Assembly (NCBI RefSeq): GCF_034347385.1
Contig: NZ_CP133777.1
Location: 1,860,001 to 1,924,000, forward strand
From: Actimicrobium sp. CCC2.4
GTDB lineage: Bacteria > Pseudomonadota > Gammaproteobacteria > Burkholderiales > Burkholderiaceae_D
DNA: 64,000 nt
Reading direction: 5' to 3'
Position numbers and translations under genes: made by a program. This document shows, piece by piece, positions 9,378 to 16,354 of this stretch. Position 1 is the stretch's first letter. Every line of letters begins with the position of its first letter. The notes under the pieces were generated by a model. That model saw only the letters and a program-made list of their open reading frames with translations. It did no database searches and was not told the origin of the DNA.

Positions 9378-10079
9378 TTACTTCTTCAAGTAGTCCAATT
9401 CCGCCAGACCACTGCCACCATCTGCATACGCGGCCTTGAAACTTGCCCTGGTCTGCCAGCGACGCCATAGCTTATCCAGATATTCGAATCGTTCATCGAG
9501 CGGTGTTGCATTGGCCGGGAACTTTGAAAACGCAATTGCGGTGCATAACGTGATATCGGCAAAGGTCGGGGCTGCGCCACCAAGCATCCATTCGCGGCCA
9601 TCCGATAAATGGCGGTCGACCAACGCGGCATGCGATAGCGCTTCCTTGCGACAATGTTCGCCCCATTGCGGGTTGCTGGTTAATTCAATTTTCGGTCCGA
9701 GCCCCTGATGCATCACATGGAACATCGTCACGATGCGATACAGAATGTGCGTCCAGATGCGGTTTTCCCACATCGTGTCCTGGCCCTGCTCCAGAGCAGA
9801 CTCACCCATGATCTTGCGACCTGGATACTGCTGATCGAGGTAGCGAACCACACCTGCCGTCTCTGACAAATACGCGCCGTCGGCCAATACCAAGGTCGGT
9901 GTTTCGCCCCATGGATTCATCTTCAGATGCGGCCACTTGCGTTGCTCGCCGCCGGGTGCCATGTCATAAATGATTTCGTTAAACTGGTCGGCGATTCCTT
10001 TTTCATGGATGAATAAACGCAGTCGCTGGGGATTGGGAAACGCGGAAGGCGATGTGTACAGTTGCAATTTTTCGGTCAT
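9378..10079 (-). CDS. Glutathione S-transferase family protein
   Basis: The 233-residue product has the thioredoxin-fold N-terminal domain of soluble GSTs (LYTSPSAFPNPQRLRLFIHEKG, then NPWGETPTLVLADGAYLSET with the cis-Pro and SE glutathione contacts) and an all-helical C-terminal domain with the GGAAPTFADITLC motif. It presumably conjugates glutathione to an electrophile or acts in thiol chemistry; the substrate is unknown. It lies alone on the minus strand between the IS region and the mer genes, with no operon partner. Confidence 0.9.
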   Translation of the reverse strand: MTEKLQLYTSPSAFPNPQRLRLFIHEKGIADQFNEIIYDMAPGGEQRKWPHLKMNPWGETPTLVLADGAYLSETAGVVRYLDQQYPGRKIMGESALEQGQDTMWENRIWTHILYRIVTMFHVMHQGLGPKIELTSNPQWGEHCRKEALSHAALVDRHLSDGREWMLGGAAPTFADITLCTAIAFSKFPANATPLDERFEYLDKLWRRWQTRASFKAAYADGGSGLAELDYLKK

Positions 10080-10432
10080 GGATTACTTTCATTCGTGAAC
10101 TCGCAGAGGTGCAGACAGTAGCGCGAATTAAAAAATCTAGTGCGATCATTTCAATAGCATCACGATGCCCACCATCGATTGCTCCTCTTCCTGATAACTC
10201 GTTTCGATTTGCCGGCGCCAGCTGCAATAGGCCACGCTATCGGCCGCACGTAACACGATGTCTTCCATCGCTAGCCAGCGTAATCCGTGGAAGAGGTCCG
10301 CCCTTTGTTCTGCGCGTGCCATGCCTGTGCCGAGGCGTGAAAGAGCCATTCGCGTGATTGCGCGACCGCACTTTTACTGATCAATGCCGTTTTGGGCCCA
10401 ACTGAATGGCATTGCTGCCAACGGCCGATTTA
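10080..10432. other. Intergenic stretch, nothing recognised
   Basis: These 353 bases lie between the GST start and the 3' end of the mer cluster. A 67-codon minus-strand frame (10146-10349) is open but shows no motif, no good ribosome-binding site and no recognisable homology, so it is not called as a gene. Confidence 0.4.
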
Positions 10433-10645
10433 CTATCCGCAGCACCCGCGCTGCTGTTGGATCGGCGGACACGGCACCGAGCCGAACGAGCAGAACACGC
10501 AGCAGTCACCGGGCTTCGGGCGCAGCATTGTCTTGCAACGCGAACACTCGTAGTAGAACTGGCAGGCGTCCGTGGGCATAGTCTCTTGCTCGACAAAATT
10601 ACAGTGCGGGCAAGTCAACACGGATTCAAGAATGCCGGCGCTCAA
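10433..10645 (-). CDS. Small cysteine-rich mer-cluster protein (GDCCVFCS family)
   Basis: The 70-residue product has 11 cysteines arranged as CPHC, a central CSRC pair, GDCCVFCSFG, PCPP and a C-terminal CCG. Proteins with the GDCC(V/F)C(S)(Y/F)G motif recur beside merT/merP in mercury and heavy-metal clusters, but I know of no proven function. Metal binding is an inference from the cysteines. The start is a TTG at 10645, ten bases after the merP stop; an ATG at 10696 would overlap merP by 44 bases and give a poorly conserved N-terminus. It would be co-transcribed after merT-merP. Confidence 0.75.
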   Translation of the reverse strand: MSAGILESVLTCPHCNFVEQETMPTDACQFYYECSRCKTMLRPKPGDCCVFCSFGSVPCPPIQQQRGCCG

Positions 10646-10652
10646 TGCGGCC

Positions 10653-10928
10653 TCATTTCTGCACGACGGACGGATAGCCCGCGTTCCTTGTGGCATTGGT
10701 CAGTGCCTCCGGCTGGGACTTATCGGAGTCATAGATGACAGTGGCCGTTTTTTTGTCAAAATCGACCCTGGCGGCGCTCACTCCGGACACCTTTTCCAGT
10801 GATTTTATTACCGTGATCGGGCACAGCCCGCAGGTCATATTTTGTACCGCCAGCGTGACCGTTTTCGGAGTGGCGGCCAGCGTTGCCAGAGGCAAGGCGG
10901 CGAGGGCTGCAACTAGTAACTTTCGCAT
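10653..10928 (-). CDS. merP: Periplasmic mercury-binding protein MerP
   Basis: MerP binds Hg(II) in the periplasm and hands it to MerT. The 91-residue product starts at ATG 10928 (AGGAAA ribosome-binding site six bases upstream), has a signal peptide (residues 1-19, ending LATLAA) and a heavy-metal-associated domain with MTCGLCPITV, metal-ligand cysteines at 33 and 36. A longer in-frame start at 10964 would destroy the signal peptide. It follows merT by 11 bases. Confidence 0.93.
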   Translation of the reverse strand: MRKLLVAALAALPLATLAATPKTVTLAVQNMTCGLCPITVIKSLEKVSGVSAARVDFDKKTATVIYDSDKSQPEALTNATRNAGYPSVVQK

Positions 10929-10939
10929 GTCATTTCCTT

Positions 10940-11287
10940 TCAATAAAACAGCGGGGCTAGCCACGGCACGGCCAGCAGACCGAGCAGCAGCACAGTGCTA
11001 ATCCAGAACATGAGTCGTTGCCGCTGGATCGTGCGCGGATCGGCGCAGGGTGTGCCAATGGTGCAGACCTGTGGCATTAAGTAGAGTCTACGGAAGGCCA
11101 GGCCGAGAAACAGCAGCGCCAGGCCGATGAAGATGGGCCGGTACGGCTCCATTGCCGTCAAGCTGCCGACCCATGCGCCGCCAATCCCAAGGGTGAACAG
11201 GACGAGCGGCCCAACACAGCACATCGATGCGCCAACAGCGGCCAGACCGCCAGCAATCAGCGAGTCTTTTTCAGTGAGTTGTCTCAT
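10940..11287 (-). CDS. merT: Mercuric ion transport protein MerT
   Basis: MerT carries Hg(II) across the inner membrane. The 115-residue product starts at ATG 11287 and has about three hydrophobic helices, the paired cysteines in the first helix (ASMCCVGPL, residues 23-24) and a second cysteine pair in the cytoplasmic loop (CTIGTPC). It is the first gene after the merR/merT operator and is followed by merP and the GDCC protein. Upstream in-frame starts extend into the operator and are unlikely. Confidence 0.94.
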   Translation of the reverse strand: MRQLTEKDSLIAGGLAAVGASMCCVGPLVLFTLGIGGAWVGSLTAMEPYRPIFIGLALLFLGLAFRRLYLMPQVCTIGTPCADPRTIQRQRLMFWISTVLLLGLLAVPWLAPLFY

Positions 11288-11320
11288 GCCTATTTCCCTT
11301 AAATTTGTTTGCCCAGCTTT

Positions 11321-11352
11321 TAGTCTATATTCCGTACTTAAGTACGGAGTAA
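11321..11352 (-). promoter_or_regulatory. merT promoter with MerR operator
   Basis: The perfect dyad CCGTAC-TTAA-GTACGG (11332-11347) is the MerR-family mer operator. Read toward merT it lies between TTTACT (-35) and ATAGAC (-10) with the long 19-base spacer typical of MerR-activated promoters. The same dyad lies 16 bases upstream of the merR start on the other strand, so MerR would also control its own gene. Confidence 0.88.
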
Positions 11353-11363
11353 AGGAAAATCTC

Positions 11364-11762
11364 ATGATGGCTGAACTCACTATCGGCAAGCTGGCGGAGG
11401 CCGCGAAGGTGCACATCGAGACAATCCGCTATTACCAGCGGCGCGGCCTGCTGGATGAACCAGCCAAACCACCGGGCGGCCATCGGCGATACTCAGCGGA
11501 GCAGGCCAAGCGCGTGCGCTTCATCAAACGCGCGCAAGCACTGGGTTTTACATTGGCCGAAGTCGGCACTCTGCTGACATTGGACGAGGTGTGCGCTTGT
11601 ACGGAGACACGAGCGTTGGCCGCTCACAAGCTGGAATTGATAGACCAGAAGATGGCTGAGCTTGTCGCCATGCGACAGGTTTTGGGCGGATTAGTGCAGC
11701 AATGCGATGCGGGCGACAGTGGAGCCGATTGCCCGATTATTGACGTGCTGGTCGGGGCGTGA
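11364..11762 (+). CDS. merR: Mercury-responsive regulator MerR
   Basis: The 132-residue product has the N-terminal MerR winged helix (TIGKLAEAAKVHIETIRYYQRRGLL), a dimerisation helix, and cysteines 79, 114 and 123 whose spacings (35 and 9) equal those of the three Hg-binding cysteines of Tn501 MerR. It would hold the merT promoter unproductive and activate it when Hg(II) binds. The start is the ATG at 11364 after AAAGGA; longer upstream frames cross the operator and are rejected. It is divergent from merT. Confidence 0.93.
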   Translation: MMAELTIGKLAEAAKVHIETIRYYQRRGLLDEPAKPPGGHRRYSAEQAKRVRFIKRAQALGFTLAEVGTLLTLDEVCACTETRALAAHKLELIDQKMAELVAMRQVLGGLVQQCDAGDSGADCPIIDVLVGA

Positions 11763-11990
11763 TTTTTACGCAGAGTCGCGCAGGCTCGCGCAATGTCTAG
11801 CTGGCGTCTTATCAGGCGCATTCATTTCTGGTTCGCGTCGGGTGATGGCCGCAGTGAATTCTGGTCGAAAAATTTGCTGAGTGCGGGCCGGAGCGTTATT
11901 CAATGCAGGTCGCAATATCTAGCGGTAGAATAAAATCCCGTTTCATGTGCTTCTCGCACGCAGTTAAATTCATTCACATTAGCCAATTAC

Positions 11991-13034
11991 ATGTCAGTCA
12001 AATCTATCGAAGCAACCACCGACAAAGTCATAGAATTTTCTCTTAATGAAGCAATTTCCCATAAAACTAAACCGCTTGGCAGTTTAGGTCTGCTTGAGAC
12101 GATCGCGAAACAGATCGGTTTGGTACAGCAAACAATTTATCCAAAAATTATCAGTCCGGCTATTCTCATTTTCGCAGCTGACCATGGCATCGTGGCTGAA
12201 AATATCTCGGCTTACCCGCAAAGCGTTACTTGGCAGATGGTGAATAATTTTCTGGCAGGTGGTGCGGCAATTAATGTCTTCGCGCGCCAGCATCAGTGCG
12301 ACTTGCAAATTATTGATGCAGGTATCAATCATGTGTTTGCCGATGGGTCCGGCTTGCTTGACCGGAAAATCGGCTTTGCAACGCGCAACTTTGCGCGCAT
12401 GCCAGCCATGGATGACAAGGAATGCGCAGCGGCGATGCAGGCGGGAGCGGCACTGGTAGACGGGCTGACAGGCAATGTGGTCGGCTTCGGTGAGATGGGC
12501 ATTGGCAATACCACCTCGGCGGCAGCGATCATGCATAAGATGACCGGAGTTCCGGTGGCCGATTGCGTGGGGGCGGGTACAGGGCTGTCCGCAGAGGGTG
12601 TACGCCACAAGCAGGAAGTCATCGAGCGTGCCGTCGCATTGCACAAAAACACGGCCTCTCCCGTTGATGTTTTGGCGACATTTGGTGGCTTCGAAATCGC
12701 GATGATGGTCGGTGCGATGCGGCGTGCGGCCGAACTGCGCATGGTCTTGCTGATCGATGGCTTTATCGTCACGAGTGCCTTGCTGGTGGCCTCGCGCCTT
12801 GAGCCGGCAATTTTGGATTACTGTATTTTTTCTCATTGCTCCGATGAGAACGGCCATGCGCGAATGCTGGCTTTTCTGGACGCCAAGCCACTGTTGCACC
12901 TTGGCCTGCGCCTCGGCGAGGGCAGCGGTTGCGCGCTCGTCCTGCCGTTGTTGCATAGCGCCGTGAATTTTTTGTGCGACATGGCCAGCTTCGACAGCGC
13001 CGCCGTTAGTCAGCGTAGCGATGCCTCCGCATAA
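11991..13034 (+). CDS. cobT: Nicotinate-nucleotide--dimethylbenzimidazole phosphoribosyltransferase
   Basis: CobT makes alpha-ribazole phosphate from 5,6-dimethylbenzimidazole and nicotinate mononucleotide, activating the lower ligand of B12. The 347-residue product has the family segments FAADHGIVAENISAYPQSVT, GFGEMGIGNTTSAAAI and LRLGEGSGCALVLPLL, the last containing the catalytic Glu. No riboswitch is seen in the 228 bases upstream. cobS and cobC follow closely on the same strand. Confidence 0.97.
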   Translation: MSVKSIEATTDKVIEFSLNEAISHKTKPLGSLGLLETIAKQIGLVQQTIYPKIISPAILIFAADHGIVAENISAYPQSVTWQMVNNFLAGGAAINVFARQHQCDLQIIDAGINHVFADGSGLLDRKIGFATRNFARMPAMDDKECAAAMQAGAALVDGLTGNVVGFGEMGIGNTTSAAAIMHKMTGVPVADCVGAGTGLSAEGVRHKQEVIERAVALHKNTASPVDVLATFGGFEIAMMVGAMRRAAELRMVLLIDGFIVTSALLVASRLEPAILDYCIFSHCSDENGHARMLAFLDAKPLLHLGLRLGEGSGCALVLPLLHSAVNFLCDMASFDSAAVSQRSDASA

Positions 13035-13067
13035 CCGCACAAACGCGTCGCTGCCTGGCGCTGGCGC

Positions 13068-13862
13068 ATGACACGACCACGGACGTATCGGCTGATGATG
13101 CTTCAGCTGCGTATTTTTTTCACTGCAGTGCAATTTTTTACGCGACTGCCGATTCCGAAGTGGGTGGGTTACGAGCCGGATTGGGTGCGTGCGTCGGCCC
13201 GCTATTTCCCGTTGATCGGCATCATCGTCGGTGGTGTAACTGCTGCCGTATTGTTGTTGACCGCACGTGTCCTGCCACTGCCGCTGGCGGTTTTGCTGTC
13301 GACGAGTGCGGGCATCTGGCTGACGGGCGCGTTGCACGAAGACGGCTTCGCCGATGTGTGCGACGGGTTTGGCGGCGGTCACACGCCGGTAAAAATCATT
13401 GAGATTATGCGCGATCCGCGCATTGGCGCGTTTGGGGCGATCGGTATCGGTTTGCTACTGGCCGTCAAGATCGTCGCACTGGCCAGCCTGCCTGCGCCGA
13501 TGGCCGTTTTGGCACTATTGCTGGCCCATCCGCTATCGCGCCTGGCAGCAACCATCCTGATCTGGCGGATGAACTATGCCGCGCCGGAAGGCAAGGCAAG
13601 TCTGGCTGCGCAACCGATGTCGCTAGCCAGTTTTGTTGTTGCCAGCGCGCCGGTTTTACTGTTGCTGATTCTGGTTTTTATCTGCGACGCAATGACGGTA
13701 CAGACCGCAGTGATCGCCATGATTGCCATGCTGATCAGCATAGCGTGGCTGGCGCGAAAGTTTCAAAAGCATCTAGGCGGCTATACCGGCGATTGCCTCG
13801 GCGCAGTACAACAGGTCAGTGAAACGGTTTTTTATCTGGCGCTGCTGGCGCTGTCGCGCTGA
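13068..13862 (+). CDS. cobS: Adenosylcobinamide-GDP ribazoletransferase (cobalamin synthase)
   Basis: CobS joins adenosylcobinamide-GDP and alpha-ribazole (phosphate) in the last assembly step of the nucleotide loop. The 264-residue integral membrane protein has about six hydrophobic segments and the conserved TGALHEDGFADVCDGFGGG and RDPRIGAFG motifs. Met10 or Met11 (13095/13098), where similarity to the usual N-terminus LRIFFTAVQFFTRLP begins, are also plausible starts because no strong ribosome-binding site precedes 13068. Confidence 0.95.
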   Translation: MTRPRTYRLMMLQLRIFFTAVQFFTRLPIPKWVGYEPDWVRASARYFPLIGIIVGGVTAAVLLLTARVLPLPLAVLLSTSAGIWLTGALHEDGFADVCDGFGGGHTPVKIIEIMRDPRIGAFGAIGIGLLLAVKIVALASLPAPMAVLALLLAHPLSRLAATILIWRMNYAAPEGKASLAAQPMSLASFVVASAPVLLLLILVFICDAMTVQTAVIAMIAMLISIAWLARKFQKHLGGYTGDCLGAVQQVSETVFYLALLALSR

Positions 13863-13880
13863 CACGCTGACACGCTCTCC

Positions 13881-14456
13881 ATGCGAATTTATTTGATCCG
13901 GCATCCCCAACCAGATATCGCCTCAGGCTTGTGCTACGGCGCGACCGATCTGAGCGTTGCGGCTGACGAGGTCAACCGTATCCTTGCCAGCGTTTATGCG
14001 CTGGTGCCACCGTGCGTGCCGATTTTCAGCAGTGTTTTGCAGCGTTGCTCGTTGCTGGCCGAGCCGCTCGCGCAACTGTGCGGCAGTGATGCCGTCCATC
14101 TGGACGCCCGTCTTGTCGAAATGCATTTCGGGCGATGGGAGATGCAGCGTTGGGATGACATACCACGCGCAGAGATTGATGCTTGGGCAGACAATCTGGT
14201 CGATTATCGGCCCGGAGACGGAGAGAGCGTTTTTCAGGTCGCGCAGCGTGTCACCGGATTTTTGCATGACTTGCTGCAGCGCGGTGACGACGAAGCGATC
14301 ATCGTTTGCCATGCAGGCACGATCCGGTTGCTGCTCGCATGGTCGCCGGCATTATCGCTGCACGACATTGCGCGCAAAGCTGCCGCGACGCCGCATCAAA
14401 TTGCCTTTGGCAGGGTAGTGATTTTGGAGTGCAGCAGTGATTTGCAAGCGGGCTGA
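13881..14456 (+). CDS. cobC: Alpha-ribazole phosphatase (histidine phosphatase family)
   Basis: The 191-residue product begins with the phosphohistidine signature YLIRHPQP and has the second catalytic region VCHAGTIRLLL. Its position directly after cobT and cobS supports a role in dephosphorylating alpha-ribazole phosphate or adenosylcobalamin phosphate. The RHG motif reads RHP, as in other CobC-type members. It ends about 18 bases before the promoter of the large B12 operon. Confidence 0.9.
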   Translation: MRIYLIRHPQPDIASGLCYGATDLSVAADEVNRILASVYALVPPCVPIFSSVLQRCSLLAEPLAQLCGSDAVHLDARLVEMHFGRWEMQRWDDIPRAEIDAWADNLVDYRPGDGESVFQVAQRVTGFLHDLLQRGDDEAIIVCHAGTIRLLLAWSPALSLHDIARKAAATPHQIAFGRVVILECSSDLQAG

Positions 14457-14473
14457 GGCGGCGTGCGGCTCGG

Positions 14474-14502
14474 TTGCAATAAGGGACATTGGCACCTATA
14501 CT
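14474..14502 (+). promoter_or_regulatory. Sigma70-like promoter of the large B12 operon
   Basis: TTGCAA (14474-14479) and TATACT (14497-14502) are separated by 17 bases. The predicted start of transcription, about 14509, is just upstream of the P1 helix of the cobalamin riboswitch, which fits a riboswitch-controlled leader. Confidence 0.75.
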
Positions 14503-14515
14503 CCCACTCTGCAGT

Positions 14516-14725
14516 ATTTCAGGTTTCTCACAAATTGTCGTTTTGTGGAATTAAATGGGAAGTCGGTGCGCATTCTGAACAGAGAAGCCATGCCGACGCT
14601 GCCCCCGCAACGGTAATCACGTACCACTATCTGCTCGATGCCACTGTGCTTAGCATGGGAAGGCGCAGGGAGTGCGACAGGTCCTCGGACCTGTCAACGT
14701 GTCAGCCCGGAAACCAGCCTGAAAT
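14516..14725 (+). ncRNA. Adenosylcobalamin riboswitch
   Basis: The element shows all conserved blocks: GGGAAgtcGGTG, CTGCCCCCGCAACGGTAA, the B12-box region GCCACTG...GGGAAGGCGC and GTCAGCCCGGAAACCAGCC. It is closed by a perfect 8-bp P1 helix (14516-14523 with 14718-14725). It lies in the leader of cbtB, so adenosylcobalamin is expected to repress the whole downstream cobalt-transport and B12-synthesis operon. No second copy was found elsewhere in the cluster. Confidence 0.96.
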
Positions 14726-14759
14726 GTAAGTGAAGTTTGTATCGCGGAGGGCGATTCAG

Positions 14760-14783
14760 ATGGATGTACCTGCTGCGTACTAG
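14760..14783 (+). other. Possible 7-codon leader ORF between riboswitch and cbtB
   Basis: A GGAGG sequence (14746-14750) lies nine bases before ATG 14760, which opens a frame encoding MDVPAAY and a TAG stop. The ribosome-binding site is better than that of cbtB itself. It may be a leader peptide that couples translation to riboswitch folding, or chance. No homologue is known to me. Confidence 0.3.
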
Positions 14784-14885
14784 TCATCTCTCTCCAGGTT
14801 ATTCGTCGATTGTCCACGCTGTCATTGCGTCGTTTGCTGCTTGTTGCGGCCAGCGATAACCTGTCGCGTTTTTTTGGAGAATGTC

Positions 14886-15083
14886 ATGACCAGTATTGTC
14901 GATGTACACGTCCCAGCCGGTACTCAATCCCGCCCAGCCAGCCTGATCAGCAAAGCGATTCCTGTTGTCGTTGCCGCCGGGCTAGGACTGGTGCTGTTGT
15001 ACGGTGCTGCTTTTGCAGAAACGCCAGCCTTGCACAACGCCGCACATGACGGCCGCCATTCCGCCGGTTTCCCGTGTCATTGA
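14886..15083 (+). CDS. cbtB: Cobalt transporter subunit CbtB
   Basis: CbtB is the small subunit of the CbtAB cobalt transporter, usually found under B12 riboswitch control. The 65-residue product has one membrane helix (IPVVVAAGLGLVLLYGAAFA) followed by a short His-containing tail (HNAAHDGRHSAGFPCH) expected to bind the metal. The ATG at 14886 follows TGGAGA; the longer frame from 14841 runs back through the leader. The stop overlaps the cbtA start. Confidence 0.92.
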   Translation: MTSIVDVHVPAGTQSRPASLISKAIPVVVAAGLGLVLLYGAAFAETPALHNAAHDGRHSAGFPCH

Positions 15084-16009
15084 AATCTGCCGGGCCAGCG
15101 GGTAACTGGCACGCGATCAAACAGATTATTTCGGCAGCGGCACTGGCTGGCTTGACTGCGGGCGTATGCCTGACCGCGGTGCAGCAGTGGCAGGTTGTCC
15201 CGTTGATTCATCAGGCGGAAGTGCTGGAGCAGGCAGCCAGCCAGGCGCATACCCATACCCAGACTCAGCTTCACACCCATACGCAAGCTGACGGGCACAC
15301 CTTCACCCACAGCCACTCGCAGGCTGACGCGCTCGCCCAACCCCATGCACACTCAACAATTGTCGATTCCACACTGATCACCGCCGAACACAGCCATGGT
15401 CATCAGCACGAGGCCGCTGCCAATGACGGCAACGCTGAAACGCATGCAGAAAGCACCCAATGGCAGCCTGCCGATGGCTTCGAGCGCCTGTTTTACACCA
15501 CGCTGGCCAACGTCAGTCTGGCCGTAGGTTTTGCGCTGTTGCTCGGTTCGGTTTTGTATCTGCGCGGTAGCAAGACCAATTGGCGAGCCGGACTCGCCTG
15601 GGGCTTGGCGGGTTATGTGGTGTTCTATGTTGCGCCGTCGATCGGCTTGCCACCGGAGCTGCCCGGAGCCGACGCCGCACCACTCGCTGCACGACAATTC
15701 TGGTGGGTCTTGACCGTCGCATCGGTTGCCGCCGGCCTGGCATTGCTGCGGTTCGGGCCGCTGCCGTTGAAGCTGGCCGGAGCACTCTTCCTGGTCCTAC
15801 CTTATCTGGTTGGCGCGCCCCACCTGTCGACCACCACAGGCGATGTGCTGTCGCACCTGACGCAGCCATTTGTGCTCGCCACAGCGCTGGCCAATGGCGT
15901 TTTCTGGTTGATGCTCGGTGCATTGACCGCCGCGTTTTACAAAAAAAAGTATGTGGATGATGTTGCCTTCGCGTCGCCACGCAATGATCACTTCCGGAAG
16001 TCAGCGTAA
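15074..16009 (+). CDS. cbtA: Cobalt transporter subunit CbtA with extended His-rich loop
   Basis: CbtA is the large membrane subunit of the cobalt transporter. The 311-residue product has one membrane helix near residues 17-36, a long loop (about residues 58-125) containing many HTH/HSH repeats and roughly 18 histidines, then four to five further helices with the family segment GLAWGLAGYVVFYVAPSIGLPPELPG. Family members are often shorter; the enlarged His-rich loop accounts for much of the difference. The GTG start overlaps the cbtB stop by ten bases, indicating translational coupling. Confidence 0.92.
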   Translation: MSLKSAGPAGNWHAIKQIISAAALAGLTAGVCLTAVQQWQVVPLIHQAEVLEQAASQAHTHTQTQLHTHTQADGHTFTHSHSQADALAQPHAHSTIVDSTLITAEHSHGHQHEAAANDGNAETHAESTQWQPADGFERLFYTTLANVSLAVGFALLLGSVLYLRGSKTNWRAGLAWGLAGYVVFYVAPSIGLPPELPGADAAPLAARQFWWVLTVASVAAGLALLRFGPLPLKLAGALFLVLPYLVGAPHLSTTTGDVLSHLTQPFVLATALANGVFWLMLGALTAAFYKKKYVDDVAFASPRNDHFRKSA

Positions 16010-16012
16010 TCC

Positions 16013-16354
16013 ATGAGAGCTCACCACCGGCATGTTCTGATGTGCGTCGGCCCGCGCTGCACTGAAGGTGGCGCCGTAGCGCAATCGATGTTCGAACAAC
16101 TTGGCGAAAAAATCGATGCCTTGCCAGAGTTGCGCGTCAAGCGCACGCGCACCCACTGCATGGTGGCGTGCCGCAATCAGGGGCCGTTGATGGTGGTCTA
16201 CCCGGAAGGCGTCTGGTACCGCTGTGTCGATACCGAGTCGCTCGACCGGATCGTGACCGAGCATCTGGTCGGCGGCAACGAAGTGCATGACTTGATTTTT
16301 CATCGCTTGGTCGAGGGCGATACGGAACTGGCGACCAGGGAAGTGTCGCCATGA
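16013..16354 (+). CDS. Thioredoxin-fold [2Fe-2S] ferredoxin
   Basis: The 113-residue product has four cysteines in the pattern CVGPRC (11, 16) and CMVAC (49, 53), the arrangement of thioredoxin-like [2Fe-2S] ferredoxins often encoded in bacterial B12 clusters next to cobN or cobW. It may supply electrons for cobalt reduction or corrin chemistry; that role is an inference from context. It starts three bases after the cbtA stop and overlaps cobN by four bases. Confidence 0.88.
   Translation: MRAHHRHVLMCVGPRCTEGGAVAQSMFEQLGEKIDALPELRVKRTRTHCMVACRNQGPLMVVYPEGVWYRCVDTESLDRIVTEHLVGGNEVHDLIFHRLVEGDTELATREVSP

Noticed and set aside
10146-10349. 67-codon minus-strand frame between gst and the mer cluster
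   Set aside because: No homology, motif or ribosome-binding site is visible.
7034-11990. Possible genomic island inserted at tRNA-Cys
   Set aside because: No direct repeat of the tRNA 3' end and no integrase gene were found; IS activity and a mer cluster explain the region.
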